From JACKFB01 sp041389525 (GTDB lineage: Bacteria > Myxococcota_A > UBA9042 > PHBI01 > JACKFB01), in NCBI GenBank assembly GCA_041389525.1, contig JAWKRR010000045.1, positions 1-64,000 of the forward strand: a DNA stretch of 64,000 nucleotides, given 5' to 3'. A program made the translations under genes and the position numbers. A model generated the notes under the pieces. That model ran no database searches. It worked only from the letters and a program-made list of their open reading frames with translations, and was not told the origin of the DNA. Shown here in pieces: positions 43,414-51,100 of this stretch (positions are counted from its first letter, which is position 1; each line of letters starts with the position of its first letter).

Positions 43414-44439
43414 TCAGACGACCAGGGCGAGGGCTCCGTAGGTCGCGAAGCCCACGCCCAGGGGGATCGTGAAGTTGTCGTCGATCCCGCGGGTGAAGAG
43501 CTCGACCACCGCGCCGATGAGGGCGGCGATGGCGGCGACGATGCAGGCAGAGCCGAAGCTGAGCATCTCCGGGCCGAAGTTGCCGAGGACGCCGAGGGTG
43601 GCCAGGAAGGCCACGCCGAAGAAGGTCAGGCTGCCTTCGAGCGAGCGATTGGCGAAGAGCTTCACGCGGCCGAAGCGGCGGCCGACGGTGGCGGCGGCCG
43701 GGTCGGCGAGGGCGAGCACCAAGACCGCGACGGAGGCCGAGACGAGGTCGGGGATGGTGATGGAGAGGATGAGCAGCGAGCTGGCGTACCAGGTCGCCGA
43801 GTTGACGCGGGTGTACTCGTGCGGGTGGGCGATGGGGCCGAGGCCACGCATCAGCGCGGCGTTCATCGCCGGGGAGATGCGGCGGCCGATCTCGAGGAAC
43901 GCGGCGAGCAGGGTCAACGAGCCCGCGGTGACGATGAGGCCGGTCCGGTTCATGAAGAACTGAATCGAGACCAGGGCCAGCACGCCGCTGAGGGCGTGGA
44001 CGAGGCTGCGCTTGATGTTGGTGGGGCGGAGCTTGGGGACCTCGATCTCGAGCGAGCCGAGGCGGCCGGCCAGCTCGCCATAGGCTGGCTGCAGGCGCTT
44101 GAAGGCCGCCCGCCACTCGCGGCGCGCCACCTTCGCGAGGCGCTTGACCTCGCCGGCCTTGCCGTTGAGGTCGCGGCGGGCGTCGAGGGCGCGGCGCGAC
44201 ATCTCGTCGGCGATCTCGTTGACGCGGCGGAGGGCGTCCTCGATGCCGGGGAAGCTGCCCTCGTCGCGGCGGCGCGTGTATTCGGCGAGCAGGGCGGCCG
44301 CGCGGGCCTTGATGTGCTCGATGCGCTGCTGGGCGGCTTCCTCGAACTCGGCGCGCCAGACGGCCGGATCGAGCTGCTGGATCAACGCGTAGACCTCTTC
44401 CGCGAGGCGTTGACTCTCGAGGCGTAGCGCGATGTCCAA
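43414..44439 (-). CDS. CTP-dependent lipid/polyprenol kinase-like membrane protein
   Basis: A 341-residue protein from a TTG start, chosen because GGAGG is then 6 bases away. A helical cytoplasmic N-terminal extension of about 145 residues (EFEEAAQQRIEHIKARAAAL) precedes about seven membrane helices. The membrane part has LADPAAATVGRRFG and FANRSLEGSLTFFG, the D-P-x-A-x-x-x-G-R-x-x-G and K-S-x-E-G-S patterns of the SEC59/DGK1/VTE5 kinase group. These phosphorylate dolichol, diacylglycerol or phytol with CTP. The substrate here is not known; diacylglycerol or a polyprenol is likely. It follows the Ppx/GppA gene by 77 bases on the same strand. Confidence 0.75.
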   Translation of the reverse strand: MDIALRLESQRLAEEVYALIQQLDPAVWRAEFEEAAQQRIEHIKARAAALLAEYTRRRDEGSFPGIEDALRRVNEIADEMSRRALDARRDLNGKAGEVKRLAKVARREWRAAFKRLQPAYGELAGRLGSLEIEVPKLRPTNIKRSLVHALSGVLALVSIQFFMNRTGLIVTAGSLTLLAAFLEIGRRISPAMNAALMRGLGPIAHPHEYTRVNSATWYASSLLILSITIPDLVSASVAVLVLALADPAAATVGRRFGRVKLFANRSLEGSLTFFGVAFLATLGVLGNFGPEMLSFGSACIVAAIAALIGAVVELFTRGIDDNFTIPLGVGFATYGALALVV

Positions 44440-44516
44440 ATCCAACCTCCCGGCCTGACTCAGTGTAACACGTTATGCACGGCCAGCGGGTTGCGGCAAG
44501 GTTCGAACGGAAGGAA

Positions 44517-46013
44517 TTAACGGATCGTTAAGTGGACGCCCGCAGCGCCGAGGGCGGCGGCCTCGGTTTCAATGTCTGCGTGGGTTAGCGGGCGCTGGCG
44601 GAGGGCGCCGTCGGCGCTCTCGAGGATCGGGGCGTCGGGGGGGCCGCTGAGGCGGACGGCCGGGGGCGGGTCGGCGGCGCGGGCGCGGTTGAGGAGCACG
44701 GCGAGGCGGAAGATCAGGCAGAGGCGGAGGGTGCGGGTCGCGGCGGCCGGGCCGAGGGCGTCGAACTCGCTGAGAGCCAGTCCGCGTCGGTGGTTTCGGA
44801 CGATGGCGGCGAGCTGGGCTTGGCCCTGGCGGGAGAAGCCGGCCATGTCGGAGTTCTCGATGAGGTAGGCGCTGTGGCGCTGGTAGCCCGAGTAGGTGAG
44901 CGCGAGGCCGATCTCGTGGAGGCGGGCGGCCCAGCGCAGCCACATGCGCGAGGTGTCGGGGTCCAGCGACCAGGCCTCGGCGACGTCGTCGAGGAGGGCG
45001 CGGGCGGTGCGCTCGACGGCGGCGGCGTGGCGGACGTCGACGTGGTAGCGCTCGGTCATGGCGCGGATGGTGAGGTCGCGGGTGTCCTCGAAGCGGAGGC
45101 GGCCGATGAGATCGTAGAGGGCGCCTTCGCGGAGCGCGCCGTGGGAGCGGTCCATGCGGGTGATGCCGAGGCTCTGGACGACCGCGCGGGCGATGGCGAG
45201 GCCGCCGGGGATGACGGCGACGCGGTCGGGGCTGAGGCCCTCGATGGAGACGCTGGAGAGGTCGCCGGCGGCCACGACGCGCTCGCGGAGGCGGTCGAGG
45301 CCGGCGGGGGTGATGCCCGCGGGGGACCAGCCGTTGGCGACGAGGATCTGCTCGAGGGCGCCGAAGGTGCCGGAGGAGCCGAGGCACTCGTCCCAGCCGA
45401 GGTCGCGGAAGGGGCGGGCGATGGTCTCGAGCTCCTGGTGGGCGGCGAGCTCGGCGCGCTCCATGGCGGCGGCGGTGACGCGACCGTCGGGGAAGTAGCG
45501 GAGGCTCCAGGACACGCAGCCCATGAACAGGCTCTCGGCGCGCATGGGCTCGTAGCGCTCGCCGATGATGCACTCGGTCGAGCCGCCGCCGATATCGACG
45601 ACAAGGCGGCGCGAGGCGTCGGGTTGGATGCTGTGGGCGACGCCGAGGTAGACGAGGCGCGCTTCCTCGCGGCCGGAGATGACCTCGATGGGGTGGCCCA
45701 GGGCGGCCTCGGCGCGGGCGAAGAAGTCGCCGGAGTCCTGGGCGCGGCGGAAGGTGTTGGTGCCGACGGCGCGCACCTGGCTGGTCTGGAACTCGGCGAG
45801 GCGCTGGCCGAAGCGCTGCAGACACGCGATGGCGCGGGCTTGGGCCTCCGCCGAGAGGTGGCCATCGGCGTCGAGGCCCGACGCGAGGCGGACGGTCTCC
45901 TTGAGGCGGTCGAGGACCTGCACGTCATTCTCGAGCACCCGGGCGATGACCGCGTGGAAGCTGTTGGAGCCGAGGTCGACGGCGGCGACGGTTTTCGGGG
46001 CGCGAGAGTCCAG
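44517..46013 (-). CDS. Ppx/GppA-family exopolyphosphatase with a CTG start
   Basis: A 498-residue member of the exopolyphosphatase/pppGpp phosphatase family (ASKHA fold). The ATP-fold motifs are VAAVDLGSNSFHAVIA, SGREEARLVYLG, VVDIGGGSTECIIG and VIPGGLAIARAV; a C-terminal HD-like domain has WLRWAARLHEIG and HSAYLIENSD. To include the universal DLGSNSFH motif, translation must begin in a segment with no ATG, GTG or TTG after the last in-frame stop (near 46055). The best start is CTG at 46013 with GGAGG 6 bases upstream; the first ATG (45938) would drop the motif. It is divergent from the acyltransferase gene. Confidence 0.8.
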   Translation of the reverse strand: MDSRAPKTVAAVDLGSNSFHAVIARVLENDVQVLDRLKETVRLASGLDADGHLSAEAQARAIACLQRFGQRLAEFQTSQVRAVGTNTFRRAQDSGDFFARAEAALGHPIEVISGREEARLVYLGVAHSIQPDASRRLVVDIGGGSTECIIGERYEPMRAESLFMGCVSWSLRYFPDGRVTAAAMERAELAAHQELETIARPFRDLGWDECLGSSGTFGALEQILVANGWSPAGITPAGLDRLRERVVAAGDLSSVSIEGLSPDRVAVIPGGLAIARAVVQSLGITRMDRSHGALREGALYDLIGRLRFEDTRDLTIRAMTERYHVDVRHAAAVERTARALLDDVAEAWSLDPDTSRMWLRWAARLHEIGLALTYSGYQRHSAYLIENSDMAGFSRQGQAQLAAIVRNHRRGLALSEFDALGPAAATRTLRLCLIFRLAVLLNRARAADPPPAVRLSGPPDAPILESADGALRQRPLTHADIETEAAALGAAGVHLTIR

Positions 46014-46131
46014 GTGGCACCTCCGCGGTCGAGGGTAGAACTCGGGGCCCAGGCCAGCAAGCAGGGGCGGTCACGGGGGCACCGGCCGGCCGGTTGACGG
46101 GGTGAGCGGGCGCGCGGATCGTGGAGGGACC

Positions 46132-47511
46132 ATGATCTATCACCTCCTCGTGCTGCTGCTGCGGATCGCGGTGCGGGTCTTCTACCGCCGCGTCGAGGTG
46201 GTGGGGCTCGCGGATGTGCCTCCCGAGGGCGGCGGACCGGTGATTTTCGCGGGGAATCACCCGAACTCGCTGCTGGACCCGGCGCTCATCACGGTCAGTT
46301 GCGGGCGGGTCGTGCACTTCGCGGCGAAGGACACGCTCTTTCGCGGGCGGGTGATGCGGGCGTTGCTGAGTCGCATGGGCGCGGTGCCGATTCGGCGGCG
46401 CGACGACCACGCCGGCGGCACCGTGTCCAACGACGACGCGTTCGAGGCGCTCTTCGACGTGCTGGGGCGCGGGCGGGCGATGGGCATCTTCCCCGAGGGC
46501 CTCAGCCACGACGAGAGCCAGCTTCAGCGCTTGAAGACCGGGGCTGCGCGGGTGGGCCTGGGCGCGGCGCGGCGGCACCCGCACCTGACGATTCGCATCG
46601 TGCCCACCGGCCTGCACTACGTTCGCCGCCACCGCTTCCGGACCAGCGTGCTGGTGCAGTTCGGCGAGCCCATCCTGGTGGACGCCGCGTGGCTGGCGCG
46701 GGCCGACGCCGACGACCGCGAGGCCGCCCGGGCGCTGACCGCCGAGATCGAGCAGGGGATCCGGGCGCTGACCGTGAACGCGCCCGACTGGGAGACCCTG
46801 CGCGCGCTGGACGCCGTGCGCCGCCTGTATCAGCCGCCAAAGCTGGCGCTGCACGAGAAGATCGAGCTGGCCCGCCGCTTCAACGAGCACTACCCCGTGG
46901 TCTCAAAAAACCCTGACGTTGTCGGGCTACTTGACGAGATCCGGCGCTACGAAGACCGCCTCACCGCCCTGGGCCTGACCGACCGCGACCTGGTCAGCGG
47001 CGCCAGCAAACGCAAGCTGCTCCGGCGCGTCATGGTCCACAGCGGGCTGCTGCTGCTGTGGTTGCCGCCGGCCATCGTGGGCGCCCCGATTCACCTGCCG
47101 CTCGGCCTCTTGCTGCGGTGGCTGGCCTACCGGTTCGCGCCGCGCAAAGACGTCGTCGCGACCACGAAGTTTCTGATGGGCCTGCTGCTGGTCGCGGGCG
47201 TATACGGGGCCGTCGCCTTCTGGGCCTTCTGGTCCCTGGGCCTCAGCGCCGCGCTCAAGGTCGCGGTGTTGCTGCCGCTCTCGGGCTACGCGACCCTCAC
47301 CGTCGTCAGCCGCTTCGACGCCATCGACCGCCAGCTGGGCCTCTTGATCAGCGCCATCACCGTCCGCCCGAGCTTCGACGCCCTGCGCGCCGAACGCGCG
47401 CGCCTGAGCGCCGCCCTCGTGGCCCTCGTCCACCGCCTGAGACCCGCCGATCTCGAGCTGCTCTATCCCGAGGGGCCGGCGAGCCGCTCCAAGGCCGACG
47501 CCGCCCGATGA
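46132..47511 (+). CDS. PlsC/GPAT-type acyltransferase
   Basis: A 459-residue acyltransferase that should acylate glycerol-3-phosphate or lysophosphatidate. The ATG at 46132 has GGAGGG upstream; MIYHLLVLLLRIAVRVFY is a membrane anchor. Catalytic blocks are NHPNSLLD (His and Asp, five residues apart), GAVPIRRRDD, GIFPEGLS and IVPTGLHY. The C-terminal half adds two pairs of membrane helices (LLWLPPAIVGAPIHLPLG, FLMGLLLVAGVYGAVAFWAF). It is coupled by ATGA overlap to a lipase gene, so both act on lipid acyl chains. The size is larger than PlsC and closer to GPAT-like proteins. Confidence 0.88.
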   Translation: MIYHLLVLLLRIAVRVFYRRVEVVGLADVPPEGGGPVIFAGNHPNSLLDPALITVSCGRVVHFAAKDTLFRGRVMRALLSRMGAVPIRRRDDHAGGTVSNDDAFEALFDVLGRGRAMGIFPEGLSHDESQLQRLKTGAARVGLGAARRHPHLTIRIVPTGLHYVRRHRFRTSVLVQFGEPILVDAAWLARADADDREAARALTAEIEQGIRALTVNAPDWETLRALDAVRRLYQPPKLALHEKIELARRFNEHYPVVSKNPDVVGLLDEIRRYEDRLTALGLTDRDLVSGASKRKLLRRVMVHSGLLLLWLPPAIVGAPIHLPLGLLLRWLAYRFAPRKDVVATTKFLMGLLLVAGVYGAVAFWAFWSLGLSAALKVAVLLPLSGYATLTVVSRFDAIDRQLGLLISAITVRPSFDALRAERARLSAALVALVHRLRPADLELLYPEGPASRSKADAAR

Positions 47512-48158
47512 CCGAGAAGGCGACGGTCGTGATGCTGCACGGGCTCGCCCGCACCCACCGCTCGCTGGCGGGGCTGGAGCGCTTCCTCAAGGCGCACGGC
47601 TTTGACACGTGGAGCCACACCTATCCCAGCCGGCGCCTGTCGATCGCCGAGCTGGCCGACAGCGTGGCGGAGCGCATCGAGGCCGAGCTGCCCGGCCGCC
47701 CGCTGGTCGCCGTCACCCACTCCATGGGCGGCATCCTGGTCCGCCACATGGCCGAGCGCCTGCCGTGGCGCGGCGTGCTGATGCTGGCGCCGCCCAACGC
47801 CGGCAGCCGGGTCGCAGACGGCCTCAAATCGAACCCGGTCTTCCGCTGGTACTTCGGCCCCGCGGCCCAAGACGTCGCCCGCGCCGACACCTGGCCCGCA
47901 CCGCCGACCCCCTGCGCCGTCATCGCCGGCACCCGCGGGGCCAGCGTCGGCAACGTCCCGAGCTGGCTGCTCGGCGGCCTGGGCCTCATCCCCAAGGGCG
48001 AACCCCACGATGGCACCGTCACGGTCGCCGAGACCCGGGTCACCCCGATGACCGCCTTCGCCACCGTCCCCGCCAGCCACACCTGGATCATGAACCACCC
48101 CGAGACCCGCCGCCTCGTGCTGCAGTTTCTGGAGCAAGGCCGCTTCGACGGCGCGTGA
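47508..48158 (+). CDS. Alpha/beta hydrolase, lipase-like
   Basis: A 216-residue cytoplasmic hydrolase. VVMLHGLARTHRSL is the oxyanion strand, VTHSMGGILV the nucleophile elbow (Ser in HSMGG), an acidic residue lies near GEPHDGTVTV, and the His in PASHTWIMNHPE completes a triad. It resembles PGAP1/lipase class 2-like small enzymes. The ATG overlaps the acyltransferase stop by 4 bases, so the two are a pair, perhaps for acyl-chain turnover. A terminator-like hairpin follows. Confidence 0.82.
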   Translation: MTEKATVVMLHGLARTHRSLAGLERFLKAHGFDTWSHTYPSRRLSIAELADSVAERIEAELPGRPLVAVTHSMGGILVRHMAERLPWRGVLMLAPPNAGSRVADGLKSNPVFRWYFGPAAQDVARADTWPAPPTPCAVIAGTRGASVGNVPSWLLGGLGLIPKGEPHDGTVTVAETRVTPMTAFATVPASHTWIMNHPETRRLVLQFLEQGRFDGA

Positions 48159-48173
48159 CGGCCACTGGCCGCC

Positions 48174-48197
48174 CGCGGTCAAACTCAGCAGACCGCG
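48174..48197 (+). terminator. Terminator-like hairpin after the lipase gene
   Basis: CGCGGTC at 48174-48180 pairs perfectly with GACCGCG at 48191-48197 across a 10-base loop, starting 16 bases after the lipase stop. No strong T run follows. Confidence 0.4.
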
Positions 48198-48280
48198 CCT
48201 AGGAAAAGGGGGACGACCAGGCTCGTCAATGGCCTCGAAGAGTAGAGCTGCCAGTGCCACTCTGCTTGCGATCTTTGCGG

Positions 48281-48321
48281 CTTGGCGTCTTTGCGCGAGC
48301 CCGTTGGTTCTGGCTCCGCCA
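48281..48321. repeat. Dispersed hairpin repeat, copy 4 (right half only)
   Basis: CTTGGCGTCTTTGCGCGAGC then GTTGGTTCTGGCTCCGCCA matches the right arm and right border of copies 1 and 2; the left arm is absent. It lies between the convergent lipase and TlpA-like genes. Confidence 0.6.
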
Positions 48322-48374
48322 AGTTGGGCTTCGGTGAAATCAGCGCGTGCGTGACCCAGCAACGCAGCAGCCGG

Positions 48375-49055
48375 TCAGAGCCCCATCAGGCCGCGGACGG
48401 CGCCCCAATTGTCGGCGTTGACGCTGCCGACGCGGACGCAGCGGAGGTTGCCGGCGGGGTCGACCAGCATCTGGATGGGGATGGCGGAGTCCTCGGAGAG
48501 GCCGAGGGTGCCGAGGTATTTGGAGAGCGCCTCGGGGCTCTCGGTCCAGCGGACGACGCCGGGCATCCCGCGGTCGGCGCGCGCCCGGAGCTTGGCCTCG
48601 TCGGCGTCGACGCTCCAGAGCTCGAGCTGCAGCGGGGCGGGTCCGGCGGCCAGGGCGTCCTTCCACCGGCCGAGCAGCGGCATCTCCTCCAGGCAGGGGG
48701 CGCACCAGGTGGCCCAGAAGTTGATCCAGCGCCACGCGCCCGGCGGCGTGGGGACCTCGGGGCTGTTGGGCTTGAGCGCGGGGCCGGTGAACTTCGGCGC
48801 GTCGGCCTCAGACCAGTGCTTGTCACAGAAGGCCGCGGCGGCGCGCGCTTCCTCGGCTCCGCCCGCTTTTTGCGTGACGGCGCCTTGGTTTTCGACGCCC
48901 TCGGGCCGCGCCCCGGGCTGAGCCTGGACGGCCGCGACGCGCGTGGCCGAGGTCGACGCGGGCTTCGGTGGCGGCTTCATCTCGCAGGCCGGCGCGACCA
49001 GCGCCACCAGGGCGAAGGCCGCGAACTGACTGGCTAGATGGCGCAATCGATCCAC
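48375..49055 (-). CDS. TlpA-like thioredoxin lipoprotein
   Basis: A 226-residue lipoprotein with a thioredoxin fold: lipobox LVAPAC, an Ala/Gln-rich tether, then WINFWATWCAPCLEEMPLLG carrying the WCAPC redox pair, and IPIQMLVDPAGNLRC with the cis-Pro region. It should reduce or isomerise disulfides outside the inner membrane. I use GTG at 49055, which overlaps the OmpA-like gene by 22 bases; TTG at 49046 is an alternative. Third gene of an operon with VKOR-DsbA and an OmpA-like protein. Confidence 0.82.
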   Translation of the reverse strand: MDRLRHLASQFAAFALVALVAPACEMKPPPKPASTSATRVAAVQAQPGARPEGVENQGAVTQKAGGAEEARAAAAFCDKHWSEADAPKFTGPALKPNSPEVPTPPGAWRWINFWATWCAPCLEEMPLLGRWKDALAAGPAPLQLELWSVDADEAKLRARADRGMPGVVRWTESPEALSKYLGTLGLSEDSAIPIQMLVDPAGNLRCVRVGSVNADNWGAVRGLMGL

Positions 49056-49717
49056 GCGATGATGGCGCTGCGGTTGATCTGCATCTCGTCGCACTCATCG
49101 CCTCCGCGGCTACGTTGCCATTGGCAGAAATCGGTCGAGAGTTGGGCGAACTCTTCGCCGAGCTGCAAGAGACCCACGCGCTTCTTGATGTCCGGGTCCT
49201 GGTAGGTCGCCTCGAGGTGCGCGAGGACCGCCTGGGCGCGGCCGTTGGACAGCTCCTGATTCGACTCCACCGAGCCCTCCGGCGAGGCGCGGGAGACGAC
49301 GAAGAAGAACGACGCGCCGCCGCGGGCGGACCACGCGGTCTCGATGGCGGCGCGGCCACCTTCGTCGAGGTCCACGGACTTCTTGTCGAACTGGATGATG
49401 TGGACGCGCTCTTTCATGGGCAAGAACATGGCGTTGAAGTCGTCACCTGAAAGGGCGACAAGCTTCGCGGCGTCCGCCGGCTGGCAGCCGCGGCCCTGGG
49501 CGTCCAGCAGCCCGCACGCGCCGGCGACGCGGCGGACGATCTGCTTGAGGTTGGCGGTGCAGTAGCCCTCCTCGGCCATCGAGGCGACGGCCACGTTGGT
49601 GGCGCCGGGCTCGGCCGCCCGCAGGCTGGCCTCCGCGCCGCCCAGCCACCCCGAGACGAAGTAGGCGGGGAAGGTGAAGCCGAGGAAGATCGGGATGATG
49701 TGGCGTAGGGCACCCAT
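49034..49717 (-). CDS. Exported OmpA-like domain protein
   Basis: A 227-residue protein with a hydrophobic N-terminus (HIIPIFLGFTFPAYFVSGWL, anchor or uncleaved signal), a domain with four Cys (YCTANLKQIVRRVAGACGLL, GRGC), and a C-terminal domain with HIIQFDKKSVDLDEGGRAAI and SNGRAQAVLAHL. The latter pattern is that of OmpA/MotB peptidoglycan-binding domains, here divergent. Two more Cys close the protein (TDFCQWQ, WIDC). It starts 2 bases after the VKOR-DsbA stop. The many Cys and its neighbours suggest it is a substrate or partner of the disulfide system. Confidence 0.65.
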   Translation of the reverse strand: MGALRHIIPIFLGFTFPAYFVSGWLGGAEASLRAAEPGATNVAVASMAEEGYCTANLKQIVRRVAGACGLLDAQGRGCQPADAAKLVALSGDDFNAMFLPMKERVHIIQFDKKSVDLDEGGRAAIETAWSARGGASFFFVVSRASPEGSVESNQELSNGRAQAVLAHLEATYQDPDIKKRVGLLQLGEEFAQLSTDFCQWQRSRGGDECDEMQINRSAIIAWIDCAI

Positions 49718-49719
49718 GG

Positions 49720-50982
49720 CTATCGGCCTCCCGCGGTGGGGTTCGCGTGCTGCTCGATCATGTGGTGGAGCGTGAACTCCAGCCCGAGATCTGTGTCCTC
49801 ATCGCACATGCGCTTGCCGGCCACGTAGAGCTGCGGCGTCAGAACCGGCAGGGCGTTCTCGACGGCCCAGCGCAGGCCGCTGGTGATCTTGTCCTTGGAG
49901 CGCGAGGTGCCGACGCAGCCCTTGGCGGCGGGCCAGCGCGTGGTGATCTCGTCGGTCAGCGCCTTGGCGTCTTTGGCGCCGAGCTCGAGCAGGTGCTCCT
50001 GGTTTTCGAAGGACCACGCGAGGATCTTCTCGGCCTCGGCCGGCGAGCAGAGCATGGCCTCGCTGACCTGGCACGCGCCTGGGTGGAGTGAGGTCTTCAC
50101 CATCCAGTTGCAGGTCGAATCCAGGGGGAAGAGCAGCACTTTCATCGCGAGGCGCTGGTCCAGCTCGCTGAGCTTGAGGCGCTCGTCGAAGCTGCGGCAC
50201 GCGGGGCAGAGGGGGTCGAGGACGGCGAGGGCGGGCGTGGTGCCCTGGCCTGGGAACGTCAGCAGCACGCCCTTGGGGTCTTCGGGGGAGACCAGGGCGC
50301 CGCAGCCGTCGAGGCTCTTGCGCTCGTCGGGGGCGCGCATGGCGTAGACGCCGCTGAGCAGGCCGACGGCGACCAGGCCCTCGACGAACCACAGGCCGAA
50401 GCGCCCCCAGGGCCAGGCGCCGGAGCCGGGCGACGCGCGGAAGTGCGAGACGACCGCCAGCACGAACATCAGCCCCGAGGCGACGTACATGCCGACGCAG
50501 ACCTGGCAGAACTCGCCGAGGCGCGTGGCGGCCAGCGTCCCCCAGATGGCGCTGGCGCCGACGGGGACGAGGGAGGCGAGCAGGACGAAGCCGGTGTCTC
50601 GGCGAGTGATTTGCTTGCTGAACGCCACGGCGAACGCGAGCGCGCCGATGAAGGCGAAGACCGCGAAGCCGAGCAGCGCGACCGGCAGGCCGCCCCAGTA
50701 CTTCGTGCGGAAAAACGAGCTCCACGGCGACAGCATCGCCTCTTTGCAGCCGCTGGCGCCGATCACCGCCTCACCGCCGGGCATCACCGAGCAGGAGACC
50801 GCGTGGACCTGACCGTCGAGGTGCGAGATGAAGTCGCGGGTCGAGATGCCGGCCATCACCGCGCCGAAAATCGCGGCCAAACCGAGGAGAATCAGCCATC
50901 CGCGCCCGCGGTTGCTCGGCTCGAACTGGCCGCCGGACCAGCGCTTGTCGCTGTCGTTGCCCGTCTCGTCCCAATCGCTCAT
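49720..50982 (-). CDS. VKOR-DsbA fusion, disulfide-forming enzyme
   Basis: A 420-residue fusion of two oxidative-folding modules. The N-terminal half (about 25-215) is a vitamin-K-epoxide-reductase-type membrane domain with four or five helices, loop Cys in VSCSVMPGG and GCKEAML, and the quinone-side pair FCQVC. The C-terminal half is a DsbA/DsbG-like thioredoxin domain with the redox pair CPAC in LDPLCPACRSFD, PLDSTCNW, CQVSEAMLC and a cis-Pro-like LTPQLYVAG. VKOR passes electrons from DsbA-type domains to quinone, so this is a self-contained disulfide generator. First gene of the three-gene operon. Good ribosome site. Confidence 0.9.
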   Translation of the reverse strand: MSDWDETGNDSDKRWSGGQFEPSNRGRGWLILLGLAAIFGAVMAGISTRDFISHLDGQVHAVSCSVMPGGEAVIGASGCKEAMLSPWSSFFRTKYWGGLPVALLGFAVFAFIGALAFAVAFSKQITRRDTGFVLLASLVPVGASAIWGTLAATRLGEFCQVCVGMYVASGLMFVLAVVSHFRASPGSGAWPWGRFGLWFVEGLVAVGLLSGVYAMRAPDERKSLDGCGALVSPEDPKGVLLTFPGQGTTPALAVLDPLCPACRSFDERLKLSELDQRLAMKVLLFPLDSTCNWMVKTSLHPGACQVSEAMLCSPAEAEKILAWSFENQEHLLELGAKDAKALTDEITTRWPAAKGCVGTSRSKDKITSGLRWAVENALPVLTPQLYVAGKRMCDEDTDLGLEFTLHHMIEQHANPTAGGR

Positions 50983-51100
50983 CGCCCTTACCTCGTGTCG
51001 GAACCCGACCTAAAACGGAGCGCCTGTGGTCACCCGGGACCCGCGAGGCCCCTTGTCCCACCCTTCCGGGCGATCGTCCAGAGACGTGTTATCACTGGAG

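Noticed and set aside
44501..44510. GGTTCGAAC, as in a tRNA T-arm
   Set aside because: No acceptor stem, anticodon arm or CCA end around it.
44440..44516. Promoter (TTGCCG, 17 bases, ATAACG) before the lipid kinase gene
   Set aside because: Weak match; co-transcription with the upstream Ppx/GppA gene is as likely.
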